The notes beneath the pieces are model-generated. The model ran no database searches and was not told where the DNA came from. It saw nothing but the letters and a program-made list of their open reading frames with translations. From Nephrocerus scutellatus (taxonomy: Eukaryota; Arthropoda; Insecta; Diptera; Pipunculidae): a DNA stretch of 64,000 nt. Position numbers and translations under genes: made by a program. Shown here piece by piece: positions 11,500 through 24,239 of the stretch. Every line of letters begins with the position of its first letter. Positions within the stretch are counted from its first letter, which is position 1. The stretch is taken from positions 19,765,462 through 19,829,461 of the forward strand of contig OX352763.1 of assembly GCA_947095585.1 (NCBI GenBank), given 5' to 3'.

Positions 11500-11750
11500 G
11501 TGCCCACCCGGGCACATTAATGGCTCTACATATAGATTAGTTCATACATCAATTCAACCGTACATGTGATTACAGCAGTATACGGCTCTGTATATCACAT
11601 GTACAGAATCGCATCATGTGTACCTGTCATCTAGATGATCATTGTGGTGAGAAAAATTCGTGCGTTTTTTGAACGCGCCGGGAATCGAACCTGGTGTCCT
11701 TCGAGTGGGAGCCAATAGTTCCAATCACAGCACCAACGAAATTGACAATA
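11500..11750 (-). repeat. Second tRNA-headed repeat with internal hairpin
   Basis: On the minus strand 11672-11745 reads like a tRNA-derived head with a perfect B box (GGTTCGATTCC at 11689-11699). The body holds an 11-bp perfect inverted repeat GTACATGTGAT/ATCACATGTAC (11560-11570 and 11594-11604). No cloverleaf acceptor stem can be drawn, so it is not called a tRNA gene. Possibly a different SINE family. Confidence 0.4.
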
Positions 11751-11884
11751 GTTGCATTATTTCAAAAAATGTATCAAAGAGTGTAAAATTGCATTTATAG
11801 ATATAATAATATTAAATGATAATTATTTTTTATCAAGTGCTTTGATTCTCGAGTCCATTTAGTCGTTCAGTTTCTCTCCAGTTC

Positions 11885-12450
11885 AGTACTGTCATCAGTT
11901 GAAAACCAGTTTAACTGATGCAAAACTGATGTGTAAATGCCTTTCATTCAGTCTACCTAAAACAGACTTCGTTAGACTCGTTAAACAAATTGTGACAACG
12001 CATAACATCTCCAGAAACACCAAGCTAAAGATCTTCAACTCTAGTGTTAAATCGGTCCGCTTACATGGATGTGAGACTTATAAAGTAACAACCACCATTT
12101 CTCAAAAATTACAAGTATTCGTCAAGAAGTGTCTACGTCGAATCTGTGACATCTTTTGGCCAAACACAATCTCAAACTCGGATATACATGCCCTGACAAA
12201 TAATGAGCCAATCTACATCGAAATTAAGCGTAGGAAATGGCAAATGGGTAGGGCACACCCTGCGGAAACCGGACAATGACCTTGCGAAAATGTCCTATGA
12301 ATGTAACCCTCAAGGAATACGAAACACGGGATTCCCAGTGAACACAAGGCACAGATCATTCGAAAGGGAATCGTGTACAGTAGTACAGTAGGCGAGAGAC
12401 AGGCGGCGCTGGAAGGAGATCGTTTCCGCTCTATGCTCCTCCTAGAAGCA
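11885..12450 (+). mobile_element. LINE reverse-transcriptase tail fragment
   Basis: Encodes a typical LINE C-terminal region: LKIFNSSVKSVRLHGCET, LQVFVKKCLRRICDIFW and, after a frameshift, VGHTLRKPDNDLAKM. About 170 residues of the end of ORF2 remain, with shifts and stops. No RT catalytic core is present. Confidence 0.75.
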
Positions 12451-12799
12451 ATGTTTTTTTGTTTGGGGTTTTTTTTTTATTATACTGTAAAATAAATAGA
12501 GGACCTGAATAAATTAATATTAAGAAACTTAAAGCTAACAGACAGACGGATGATATTTCCAAAATTCATATTTAAGCTTTTTACATAAATTGTGCCATAA
12601 AAGTTGCCAGCTGATTTCGACGTAAATCTGACAACCAAAAGTGACAGTTTAACTTATAGCACTTAGGAGAAATCTGTAAGGTGCAGAAATTTAAACAAAA
12701 AACAAAATAAAAGAATAATAAAAAACAAAAAAGTTTTGAAAAAAATTTAATATACATTTACTGAAGATTCCGGTCCCGTCCACAAAAGAAAGTCGTTTG

Positions 12800-13345
12800 T
12801 GCCCACACCTCCATTTTTAACCACCTTCCACACGACATAGAGTGCTGAAATTTTGTGAGCAGTTCTGTGTCATGTGCCATTTCTGAAATCCCGCATATGA
12901 CACGTGGCGCAAGTAGTGTACTGCGCGTGTCATGTGTGAAAAGAGGATTAATCTGCGAACCCCCCAACGTTTTTAAACAACTTCCACACGTCTTATGTTA
13001 ATTTTTTTTTTCGTAAAACTCTGCCCCAGATTTTTTTTTGCTGTCACGTTGTTCGTTACCCCTTCAAAACGACTCTACCATAGAGCTAAAACAGCTCTTG
13101 ATATTTTGGGCGATTTACCCCTCTTTATACTAGCACAACAACAACACATGCAACAAAAAAATGTAAACAAAAGATTTTCGCCTTTCGTGGTCGATTTCCT
13201 TTTTGAAATGTTCTGCGGTCGAGAGCGATTCTGGGGTAGAGTTTTTATGAAAAAAAAATTAACATTAGAAAGCTGAAATTTTGTGAGTAGCTTTGTGTGT
13301 GTGGCGCCCGTGATGCGTCGAAAATGGGTTGTTAATCTTTGAAAT
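12800..13345. repeat. Satellite-like repeat (A)
   Basis: Recurrent blocks TTTTTAACCACCTTCCACACGA, TGCTGAAATTTTGTGAG and GTCATGTGTG/CGTGTG repeat two to four times with variable spacing. The same motif set is better preserved at 38940-39240 and appears in part at 19745-19830. Confidence 0.6.
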
Positions 13346-13990
13346 GGGTCCCACCGCGTCGACTATTTTGGGATTCGTTTTTAACCATTTTTACATTTTT
13401 TAATAATAAAGAAGATTAATTAGATATACGTTTTGTAGTTAAAACTATTTTGTATTGAAATATTTTAATATAAATGCGAATTTAACCAGATGCTGGCTAA
13501 CGCAGATTATGTTGATATAGCCAGAAGAACTCCAATGACTGCATAACATCATTCGGATCGAATGAGCGGTACGAAATCTGGGACTGAACATTAATAAGGG
13601 CAGCTAAACGAACTACACGTATTGTTGTTTTGTTCAAACAAAATATCCAGCTCTGGTTCTTCTTATACTCATGTTACTAGCTTGTGTCAGACCATAACAG
13701 CATGGAGCCAGAAAAACGTGCATAGTTATTTAACGCCAACTTAGCCTACCTTAGTATATCAAGACTCTGAAATTTAACAGCTGCACTAACCTACGGACAA
13801 AGAACAAAGACGTGCTCGAAAAGAACAATTGTTGACTTGACTTGGCACTTATCCAACTGTTGTTATTTTCTGATGCTTGTGTAATTTAACAACATACATC
13901 GATACTTTATTTATCAATTTTTCAACGTCTTAAAATCTTTGTTTATTAACAACAAAATAAAAATCTTCTTTTTCACACAACTCGTCACCT
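13345..13990. other. Downstream region of acyl-CoA synthetase
   Basis: AT-rich; no gene seen. It contains the likely minus-strand polyadenylation signal AATAAA (TTTATT on + at 13942-13947), about 45 bases past the stop codon of the synthetase gene. Confidence 0.5.
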
Positions 13991-13992
13991 GC

Positions 13993-16900
13993 TCATTGCT
14001 GCTGAACATCATGTCGAGCGCCATTTTCTTTGGTGATATTCTCATCGGAACGTTTGTTTTTCAGATTTATACAAATGTCCCTAACCTTTTTACGTAAATT
14101 TTTTCCGGATGCTGTTTTCGGCATGGAATCAATAAAATAAACGCCACCACGCAAATGTTTAAAGTGAGCTAAACGTTCGGCGGTATAATTGTAGACTTGA
14201 TCTTCAGTAAGTGTACTTCCTTCTTCTTTGACAATTGCAACCGTCGGAAGATCTGTTGAAATATCATCGGGAATACCGCATACGCACAGCTCAGCTACCC
14301 CAGGTATCTTGGCGATTGTCTCCTCAATTTCCGTTGGAAAGAAATGGAAATTGTTATACTTCATGATGTCCTTCTTGCGATCGATGATGAATATATTTCC
14401 TGCTTCGTCTACATAACCCAAGTCTCCAGAATGGATCCAACCATCTTCATCATAGGTACTCTTCGTGGCGTCTGGATTGGCATAGTAGCCTGCCCATTTG
14501 AAAGGCATTTTGATACAAAATTCGCCCACTTCTCCAGGACTCAAAGAAACACCATTATCATCAATAAGCTTTAACTGAGTGTTGAAAACTACTTGTCCAG
14601 TCGATCCAGTACACATTGATTCTCCCACTGAAACTGCTCCACATATTTCGCTCATACCATACCCAACAACAAATATCGCATTGGTCATGAAATTCTTCAT
14701 TTTTTCAACTAATGCATGCGAAACTGCACTACCACCGCACGCATAAGTAATCACACTGGACAAGTCTCGTCTTTGGATTTCCGGTAAGGCTACAGACATG
14801 GCCATTTGCGAGGGTGGTGTAAAAGCAACTGTAACTTTGTACTTTTCAATGATATCAAAGAAAGCCATAGTGCTGAATGGCTTATCGCTTATGATGCGGG
14901 TAGCTCCTTGAAAGGTGCCAGCGAGTAAAGTTATTACTCCTGTTAACCAGTAGAGGGTACTAAACGAAATTATCTTGTCGCTATTGTCCCTTGCGCTACA
15001 GGTGATGATGAGTCAAAATACATTTTTAATAAGAACCAAGTCTATAAGAATTAAACGTAAAAACATACAAAATGTTAGAATTAAGCAAACTTTCATGTGA
15101 TATGCAAACTCCTTTAGGCAGACCGGTGGTACCGGAAGAGCACAAAATCGTTGCTATTTGGGATGCACCATTCTGCAATGGTTCCGGTCTAAAATTGAAA
15201 TATGTAACGAATTTTTTTTTAAAACAAACATAAGCTGCAAAACTTACACAAAACCTTTTTCGTTTCCCGTTGCGGCAACGAATTCAGTGATTTCCTTTAC
15301 TCCAGCTAAATGATCCGTTGTAGTGTAAATTGGAACTTTTAAATTTATCTCAGCGAAAACACTTTTGACAGTCTCATAGATTGCACCATCGCAAAACATC
15401 ATCCTCGGTTTGGTAATCGTGAAGGTATGTTTGATACCATCTGGCGATGCAAGTTGTATATGGAAACAAATTCCTTATTTAAACTACGCACATACACTCA
15501 CCTTTATCGAAAGTTGGATCCAAGGTACTCACAGTCAAACCACACAGCATAGCTCCAAAGAAGAGAGGTGCCACATAATCCGAATTTGATGCACAAATAC
15601 CAATCATTTCGCATTGCTTTAGGCCAAGTTTTCTAAAATGTTGCGCACAACGAATGGTAAGAGTTGCGATATCCTGGTTTGTATATTGTTTTCCATTGTT
15701 GTAGCAGATCTTTTTAAAATGGTAAACATTTTTGGAATGAGATTTGCAAAAACAAACCATAAAAATAAAAATTGTTCATGTAATTCACTTATCGCAAATA
15801 CACATGTGAGTTTAAATAAAATGGGGTTAATTTTGAAAACTCTTTCACACACTATAAGCTAGCTTCGAAAGTAGCCGATATGCACACTAGTGAATTATCA
15901 TATAAAATACTTTTGTCATTTACTTCAGTCAGAGCGAACATACATTCCCAGAGTAATTATGCATTGCGCAAAATCGTGTGAAAATAGCGTTCATTACAAA
16001 AGTGCTCATCTGACTCGCACGATAAACTCCACATTCCTCGCTCGTTATGTATATGCTATACCATATGACCAGTATTCTGAATTTTGCAAAAATCTACGTA
16101 AAATAGCAATGTAAATGTTTATTGATATCTCGGTACCATGTTTTTTTTAATTATCTGTTAACTTTTCACGGTCGTTGTTTGTCTGTTTGTCGTGGAATCT
16201 TGCGATCAGTTTTTAACCCACTTCCCAAAGCCCGATTTTATTGAGACTGCACACATATGTATTTCCGGTGACAACAGTCGGGGCCTAGTCGTGGAGCTCC
16301 CATACAGTTTTTTTAATAATCATGTCATATAGCGGCAAAAGACCACACCATATTATAATGACTGTGTTCTGTGTGCCTTGGTGCGCTGTGTGCAGCGCTG
16401 CTTTACGATTGGGGTATTTTTGTGGTTGGGTTGCAGTGCATCGCATGTGTTTTTATTTCCCAGCATTTATAGTGGAATTCAGTATACTTTTTGGTTATTA
16501 GAGAATTTACGTTAAAAATTTTATTTTTAATGGATTGTGTATTTTTTTTTAAAGCGTTAAGAACGACACGTGTATTTCGGTTGAATTTGTAAAGAGGCCT
16601 AAATATAAAGGCTATCATTAGAAACGTTTTTATATTTCTGCTTCTAACATGTACATTTTTAATGTAGTTTGAATGATTGGTGCGTTGAAATACATTAATA
16701 CACCAACATTTTTGTCAGGATCCCACCTCTCGTTAGTGTGTGACAAACGCTCGAGAGTAATAACACTATCATGAAAAGCTCCTCAATTCGCCTTTCGAAT
16801 ACGGATTTAAATTATAGGTCCCTCCCATTTGTGTTCAAAAATATACATGCACAAAATAAATGGTCGCGAGAAGCTAGGCCTTGGACCGCAACGGTCCGGG

Positions 16901-19900
16901 GCACCGTGAAAAATATTTTTGGTGTTACTGGGATTCGAACTACGAACCTCCTTCTCAGAAGCCGTGCACTGAGCCACGGCACGCACAACTACCGTTAGTT
17001 AAAATATTGGCGCGCTGTCATCAGCCGTTTGACAGATACACCAGCGTGAGTTAGTAACACTTTGAATCGCCGGGCTCTGTATATAAAAACATGTGTTGAA
17101 ATTGTATGAGGGGAATGTTCTGGCACTTGCTAGGTAGTTCTTTATGTAATTTATGTAATCAAGGAAGCGAACTTTCTCGAAACCAGCTATTTAGAATAAA
17201 TACCCAATATTTCTTCGCAGTTAGTTATGATTTGGATCAGTACCAGAGTACTTGCAAGTAGGTAGAGCAATGTTTTATGTGAATGTAAGTGTTATTTGTG
17301 ATAATTATAAATATTAATAATCACAAATGTCAATTTGTGGAAACTCCTGATAAATTGTGAATGGAAGTTGTAATTTGTGAATAAACGAACTTGAGTTGGG
17401 TTTTTATTTTCACAATCCATTATACGAAGTCTATAAAACCTAGATTTCGGAACAATATATGAATATATATGTCTCCAAACACCGGCCCGCGAGTACCACC
17501 ACCAATTTGGACCCCCTCTAAAATTTATTTTAATTACATTGTAAAATTTACAATGGAAGTAAATCATACACAATAACAATCAGATGTTTTAATTTAACGA
17601 CCAATTAAGAAACACAATAACTGATCCCGGCTGACATCTATGTCTGTTTTGAAGGTAAAAAAAATGTCGTGTGCTTACCTAAAAATGGAGTGACGACTAC
17701 TTTGTGCTGTGGTTGAACACAACAAGAAGTGGTGCTGTGTGTCTTATCTGTAATGAAACAATTTGTTGTCTTCCATGTTCGATTATGCATCGACAACTGG
17801 CCGCGATAACTTCTGTCACCTTGCAGCTACTTTACCGCAGTTGTTTCAGTAGCAATTATTAGTGAAAGTAAAACGTTTTGCATTGTGCGAGTACTAAATG
17901 CAAAGGAAAAGCAATATTTTTCCACAATTGAAATCGAATATTTTTAATTAATAAACCCCACGACTTATAACACTGTTTCTACTTTTAAGATTAGTCTTGC
18001 CAGGGTTTGATCTTTAGATAAATTGTAAAAACGAAAAGTTGCATCCTTTCATTACCTACTCCCAACTAGTTTGTAGGATCTATGAAGGCATTAAACGAAA
18101 CATTAAAAACGTAAATATGCGCTACACACTTGACACACTGGCATTCTTGAACTAGTTCAAATCCCTTTTATCGTTTTATTTTTGCCAAACTAGTTACTGG
18201 TTTATTAAAACTAGTTATCGGAATTAGTTTATCGAAGTTTAAGAGTTCACTACAGGTGATTTTGGCACTTAGTTCTGCGCTCGAGCTCAGATATTTTTTC
18301 GGCAAATCGAACACGAAAATCTTTTGTTTACATTTTTTTGTTGCGTGTGTGTAATGTGTAATTCTGAATCGGCATTTTCTGTTTTTGTTTTCTTTTTTAG
18401 TTTCCTTTTCCAAAAACTGTTTCCTCAGAGTATGTATGTATAAAATATATTTATTTTTGCAAGAAAAAATTGTAAATACGGAAAATTCAGTGCTTCCAGT
18501 AACAGAAATCGAATGACATAATTCCGATCTACCGTAGAATGGTATTTTTTTTATTTAGAGAAAACGAACAGCTTGATTTGTCGGTTTAGCAGAAAAACCG
18601 GTTTGGTCGTGTGAAGAATAGCGCACATTACTCGCAGAAAAGTGCTAATCGTGCTCCTTAGATGGCTGCACTCGGTTACCGCCTTGTGCTTCAAGCTCCT
18701 AACTCGCACGATAAACTCCACTTTCCTTGCTCGTTATGTAATATACTATATTGTTATTTGCTATACATAACTTATGAAAATGAATGGTTATATATTTTAT
18801 ACATATTAGTATACACATCTGAGTAAAAGCTTTAGGCGTCATTTCACTTGACTCACTTTTTGTTAACTAACCGAGAATAGTATTGAGTATGTCACTCTCA
18901 AAAGTTATCTAATAAACTACAAACGATAACCTAGTTAAAGTTTGCCAGTGTGCCAAGGGTACCTATTATTGACAGGTCAGATCCGATCGGTAAAGTAAAC
19001 TTGGTAAACATCTATAAATTCACAACGTAACATTGTCACTAAACATTAACAAAAAGAAGCCGGTGTTAAAGCCAGTTTTAAAATCAAATCAAATTTTAAT
19101 ACGAAAAATCGTTTGTAAACAAATTGTTCCATCATGTCAAAGTTTTGAGCACAAAACTGGCTGTTTTTAAAAACAGGAAAGATAATTTTGGCCCACTTCT
19201 TACAAGAATGCAATGAATGAAACCTGTATGCTTTTACAATCACAGTATTCGGTGCAAAAACAAGAGCGCCGGATTCTCTTGTATTCAAATTCAAATTTTT
19301 GTATATAAATTTTAAAGAAAAAACACATTCATTTTTGAATTAAGCATAGTCTGTACGTGGCAAATGTCAAAAAAAATCACCATACAACTCGTATTAAAAA
19401 AATGGCGGTAAATTTAAATCCGGCGCTCTTGTTGGGACACCCTATACTTTGCAAAATTTGATAATGAAGGCTGCTGTAAAAAAGGCCAAGTTTTAACAAA
19501 TAATTCAAATTGATGTCAATTCAATCAAACAAACATTTGAAAGATTATTTCAAGAAATTTTTCTAGAATGTAAAATGTGTTGCGAAGAATGATGCGTTTG
19601 GAGAGCGGTGCCATACACTATGATGTAATAATGCGGTAACGCGAAATCAAATATCACTTAGCTAAAGATTTACACATTAAAAATTTTAAATACAAATGTT
19701 TTATTTTAACTTGACATGGTTGTCGGTTTGTTTCAACTTCTTTGTGGTAGTTTTAAACCAACTTTCCCACGTTCTATAGCGCGAACGTGTGACGCGTATG
19801 ATGCGTATGACGCGTGCAAAAGTTGTGTCGTCAACTTTGTCATTCGGGAACGCAATGGAAGTTTTGCTTTAGTACCAAACAAATGAAACAGAGATAACGT

Positions 19901-20315
19901 TGATCAACTTCCTCACATTAGGTAAAGTAAGTCGCCAGGCGTATCTTTTAAAAATTCTCGAATGTAATCATTTATTCACAAAACTGTTAAAACTTTAATA
20001 ACAATTTGAATAGATAAGCTATTTTTGCAAGATAAAGATGAAAATGTCGAATGGGTAAAAATTTCGACTATAAAAAAGATACAGACTGACAAAATGTCGA
20101 CTGAGAAAATGTTGTCTAATGTCGACTGAGACATTACTACTATTATCGTACTATTATCGTACCTGGGAAATATTGTCCGGATCCTTGAGCAAAGCCTCAA
20201 GCGCAACTTGTCCAATCGAACAATCCGGTCCGTAAGGAGATGCCTTCTTTGGTCCTGACCAAATCTTCTTCACAGGATCATATGTTGTTTTGGTTTTCAG
20301 GACTTTACACACCAT
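13993..20315 (-). CDS. Luciferase-like acyl-CoA synthetase
   Basis: Adenylate-forming enzyme (firefly luciferase/4-coumarate-CoA ligase family) that activates a carboxylic acid to its acyl-CoA with ATP. Coding exons from the 5' end: 20163-20315, 15502-15709, 15248-15440, 15069-15188, 13993-14995; total 558 aa, the family size. Exon 1 gives WSGPKKASPYGPDCSIGQ, the typical insect luciferase-like start. AMP-binding loop SSGTTGLPKG is near 202-211, YGMSE at 337-341, the ribose-binding aspartate in HSGDLGY is about 416, the hinge is DRKKDIM near 430, and the catalytic lysine is in TASGK (Lys523). The methionine of MVCKV was preferred over an upstream one. Many insect relatives end in a peroxisomal SKL signal; this one ends in QQQ, so peroxisomal import is doubtful. 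Substrate unknown. Confidence 0.9.
15850..16060 (-). repeat. Dispersed repeat B copy
   Basis: AGCTAGCTTCGAAAGTAGCC, TAAAATACTTTTGTCATTTAC, TGCATTGCGCAAAA, ACTCGCACGATAAACTCCAC and CCTCGCTCGTTATG appear in the same order as in the reverse copies at 3797 and 18583. Confidence 0.7.
16165..16560 (-). repeat. Dispersed repeat C copy
   Basis: On the minus strand it runs from a TAGAGAATTTAC-type end near 16500, through GCAGCGCTGC and a TATGACATGATTATT block, to ACATATGTGTGCAGTCTCAA and TTGATCGCAAGATTCCACG. Reverse orientation of the copy at 24240-24640. Confidence 0.65.
16718..16992. mobile_element. SINE with inverted head
   Basis: Body on + (GGATCCCACCTCTCG, GCTAGGCCTTGGACCGCAAC) runs to 16905 and is followed by the tRNA-like head in reverse complement (CACCGTGAAAAATATTTTTGG, then GGGATTCGAACTACGAACC). 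Either two truncated copies meet head to head, or the 5' end was inverted when it inserted. Confidence 0.65.
18583..18748 (-). repeat. Dispersed repeat B, partial copy
   Basis: GGTTTAGCAGAAAAACCGGT, GAATAGCGCACATTACTCGC, GCTTCAAGCTCCTAACTCGC and CCTTGCTCGTTATGTAATAT match the end of the reverse copy at 3797-4260. Confidence 0.7.
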
Positions 20316-21370
20316 TTTTAATTTTAAAATATTAATATTAAAATAATTCAATTTTAAGTTAAAAAAAAAAGTAATATTTTACGAGTATGGCGCTGCCGAC
20401 AAGCGTTTACGAAACACAATACAATTATCTCAATGCTCGATGGGAACTGAATAACTGATTTACGCTTTTCGTTTCGCGCTCGCTTTTAATAATCGTATGT
20501 ACTGCTGAACCGCAATTTATCAACTCTCGATAAGTAAGTATAGTCACATGTGCACGGGGTACTCCATACACGTCCGTGTACGATTAAATGTTCTCTCTGC
20601 GACTTACAGTTAGGGATGAATCGGTAAAAGTAAAAACAAGTAGATGCAAGAAGGTATCACGAAAAAACAGCAGATTTTAAGCTATAAAGACTAAAATACG
20701 TCATAACACATGCATGTACAAAATCAAAAAACATAAAAGAAGTGTCATTGTTTTTATTCGTTGATTTGTGTCAAGGATTTTCGTATTTGCTTTAACCACC
20801 CCCCCCCCCCCAACCAACTCATCACCACACCATGCACAATGAAACACATTCGAAAAATACATACAGTTTACAGTTTGAATTGAATCCGATCAAGAATCTT
20901 TTAAAAACAGAAAACAATTTTGTGAACAGAAGAGCAATTCCCCATATGTGTAAGACATCTAAGTATTTATTATCTTTGCATAATACACCCTTATATGATT
21001 TGTCAATGTTTATCCAGTTCTGAGCTATCTTTAAAGTTTCAAGTCTCTAGATTAATGGGAAGTTAGTTTAAAATCAATTACAAAATTCCATCGGCACAGA
21101 CAGACATACACGAAAGCGAGCTAATAAAAAGTTTTAAAAAAGGCATAAAATGTAGGTACAATTTTCATTTCTAAACATGAGGTGGAAATTAAAAAGAGTA
21201 TATTTTAAAGTGGCGAGAGGAACAATCCTATATAAGTCCATTCAGATACTGGCTACGCAGACTTTATTGAAATCGTTGGTAAAAACCCTAGAGCTGTACA
21301 GGAAGTTTTCATCCAGATCGAGCGGGTGACACAATCATATAATCTGTGATTGCACATAAATTAATGAGAG
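20316..21370. other. Intergenic, 5' side of acyl-CoA synthetase
   Basis: No gene recognised. Contains a run of 13 C at 20799-20811. Confidence 0.5.
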
Positions 21371-21379
21371 CAAAACAAA

Positions 21380-22070
21380 GTACATGGTAGCCACGTCTAC
21401 GAACGGAAGATCCAAGAATGGTCCCTCAATTAAAATAGTGGAGCGCGAATTTGAAGTAATGCAATCCTTTAACTATCTTAGGTCAACTGTAGCAACCGAT
21501 AACAGCAGAGAATCAGCAAAACGCGCACGGTTGCCCAAAGCCAACAATGCCTACTTTAGTCTGTCAAGACTCTTCAAATCCATGAATCTAACCATAACAT
21601 CCAAGAAAATGGTCATACCAGTACTCACATTGGATCTAAGAATTGTGTGCTTATCAAAAAGCATTCTGACCTCCTAACCGCGTTCGAGAGAAAAAAACTT
21701 ATGGCCCCGTATGTGAGGAAGGACTATTACGGAGACTCTATAATTATGAAATCGACAAGCGTAATCGCTATGTCGACATCGTGAAGAGAGTTAAGCTCGG
21801 TTGGCTCCGGTGGGCAGGACACCTAGCTCGCATGAGTGAAGAAGATTCCGCTCGGAAAGTCCTTTGCGGTAGGATTTATGGGACACGACAGCAAGGCCGG
21901 CCGAGCCTACCCTAGAAGGATGGCGTATACCAGGACGCCCAGCATTTAGGAATGCCAAAGTGGATGACATCGGCTCAAAATCGGGTTCGGTGGAGAGATT
22001 TTTTGCGGGAAGCCGCCAGGACCGGACCCGGGTTGTAGAACCAAATATGACGATGATAATATTTTACTTT
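21380..22070 (+). mobile_element. RTE-like LINE, 3' fragment
   Basis: Encodes the RT thumb and C-terminal tail: FNYLRSTVATDN, NAYFSLSRLFKS, then in other frames LLRLYNYEIDKRNRYVD, LGWLRWAGHLARM, GTRQQGRPSL and RVRWRDFLREAARTG. Stops and shifts show it is dead. The last ~150 bases closely match the tail at 8480-8660. Confidence 0.8.
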
Positions 22071-22178
22071 TTTGTAGCGCAAAAACTAAAATTGGTATCA
22101 TAATAGTATTTGCTGGATATATTTATTGCAGTTGGCTAGATGCGGTAACCTTGATCATACTTTTAAACAGCGAGATCT

Positions 22179-22690
22179 TTATTTGAAATAATCATAATTT
22201 TTTGTTTCAGCATCAGCGCGCAACTCTAAGCTGTTGAAAATTAAAGTAAGAATATCCATTATCTTATCTCTTATTTATGTTAGGATTAGAAATTTAATAA
22301 AGCACAGTCACTAACTCGATAACAAAATGTCTGTATGTTTTCTTCAGTTTCATTTTACTTGGCCCGCTACCCTTCCGTTCTAATTTTTAAAAAGATGTCA
22401 CACCATGCATTGTATCAAGTTTTTTATTTGAAATGATTATCATTTTTTGTTGCTTGTGTTTTTCAATGTTCATCATCATTGAATCAGTACGCAAGGCCTA
22501 GCTGTTCGACTCGAAAAAAGTTGAAACCGTGCAACCATACCAGCGACAAGATTGAAGTAAGAATCACATTATCTTATCTTACCTATCTTAGGATTAGAAA
22601 TATACCCAACTCGATAACATAATTTCTGTAAATGTTTTTCATTCTCATTTTATGGCTCGCTACCCTTCCGCACCACTTTTAACAAAATTT
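22179..22690. repeat. Imperfect tandem duplication (~245-293 bp)
   Basis: TTATTTGAAAT at 22179 recurs at 22424 and GCTACCCTTCCG at 22366 recurs at 22659, with GATTAGAAATTT and ACTCGATAACA blocks between them in the same order. The changing offset shows indels between the two units. No coding potential seen. Confidence 0.7.
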
Positions 22691-22699
22691 CACTTTTTG

Positions 22700-24230
22700 C
22701 ATTTCAACGAGTATAACATAAAAACAGTTTGGGAAAGGTTGTTTCACTGGACTAGGCTCTAATTTTGTCCCATAGAGAGTAGTTTCAGGACGTGTTAGAG
22801 GTTGTGGAGTCAGAAAAAATAAGTTTTAGAATACAAATAGACTGTGCGCTAATTTCTTCTTATTTCCGCATTAAAAAGCATTCTTCTACTAGGGTGAGTA
22901 CTTAAAAAGATTAAAAATCGAAAACAAATGTGTCCTATTTACTTTGAATACACGCGAAAGCACGACCAAATTTATGAATTAAACTTATAATTTTTTTAGT
23001 TTTTATTTAGTTGAAACACAAACCGCAATTTTGTACAAATCCTGAAACCTTATATGTTTTATTCCATTATGCCATGCCAATTCCTACAGAGTAGCTATGA
23101 GTAGATTATAAAAGTAATGCGACGTTTATTTTTTCACAATTTTTATAAAAGTGCAAAAATAGACGATACATTTTACATTTGGCATAAATTGAAAACAAGT
23201 ATTATCAAGTCGTGAGATTTAATATTCTTAATAAAGAAGGTTATTTATATTTTTGTATATTTGTGCGTCAAAGTATTTAGTAGTAATGTTTTTTTTAAAT
23301 CTCAGTTCATATAACGCGTACAGCAATATTTGCTGTTTTCGAGTAGGCTTAGCCCATATTAAGCACGCAGCCCTTTATACGAATAAACAGGCGCCTAATT
23401 TGTATTATTTAATTTTTCTTTATCATTTACCCTCCAAATCCTTTTAAGCTGCGCTATTCAACAACAAAAAACGCCCACCATACAACAATACACCCCGCCG
23501 AACCACAAATATCTTATCAAGGCTATTCATCTCAGGTACCGCAAAACCTATGGAATCGAGATACTAATATCAGTATTGACCTACCGAAAAAACATCAAGA
23601 CCCCAAACACCCTCCAAAACCCTTGAAGTGTTCGCTTATATATATAAAAAAAACTACACCTGACCCTGTCGACCCACCGCTGTCTCAACCAAAACTCACT
23701 TTTTGATGTAGAAAATAAACAGCAACTAAAAAGTCATGATACAACTAATATAAGATATGCAGGAGATTTTCATTCTCTCTTTATGACGTCATCCGCCGAC
23801 AAAATAATGGCATTTTTTAAAGATTTGTGTACATTGACATATGAATCTCTTTGCGGGCATCCGATGCGAAATCTGCTCACACCATTTAGACCTATTATTA
23901 CTTTTACTGTTAACTTTCTTGCAACGAACATATGTACTATTTCTTAAAATGTTTTTTAAGATGTTGGTTTATGTCTATTTTATATCATGTGAAACACTGA
24001 ATTTTATTTGGATTTCTGATACGTTTCAAAAATTGTAAGTTAAGACCTTTTTGTTATGACATTTATTTTTATGACTAAAGTACTGCGTCGTTTTTTTTTT
24101 CTCTGCCTTCGAGCTCATTTTTTTTCGGCAAATCGAAAGTGTGTAATCCATAATTCTGAAACGTAATATTTTGTTTTTAAGGGCTTTTAGTGAACAGAAA
24201 TCAAATGACATGTTGCGCAACGTGCCAAAC
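22700..24230. other. Intergenic, nothing recognised
   Basis: AT-rich with short open frames only. 23450-23640 is unusually rich in CCC/ACC codons but shows no motif that I recognise. Confidence 0.4.
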
Positions 24231-24239
24231 AAAATGATA

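Larger units (their letters stand above)
15710..20162 (-). other. Intron 1 of acyl-CoA synthetase (4.45 kb)
   Basis: Large intron with clear donor (CAG/GTACG at 20163/20162) and acceptor (AAAAAG at 15710-15715). It contains repeat B, repeat C and SINE copies, listed separately. Between 17010 and 18570 and between 18760 and 20160 I see AT-rich DNA without exons, apart from a scrap of satellite A near 19745-19830. Confidence 0.75.
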
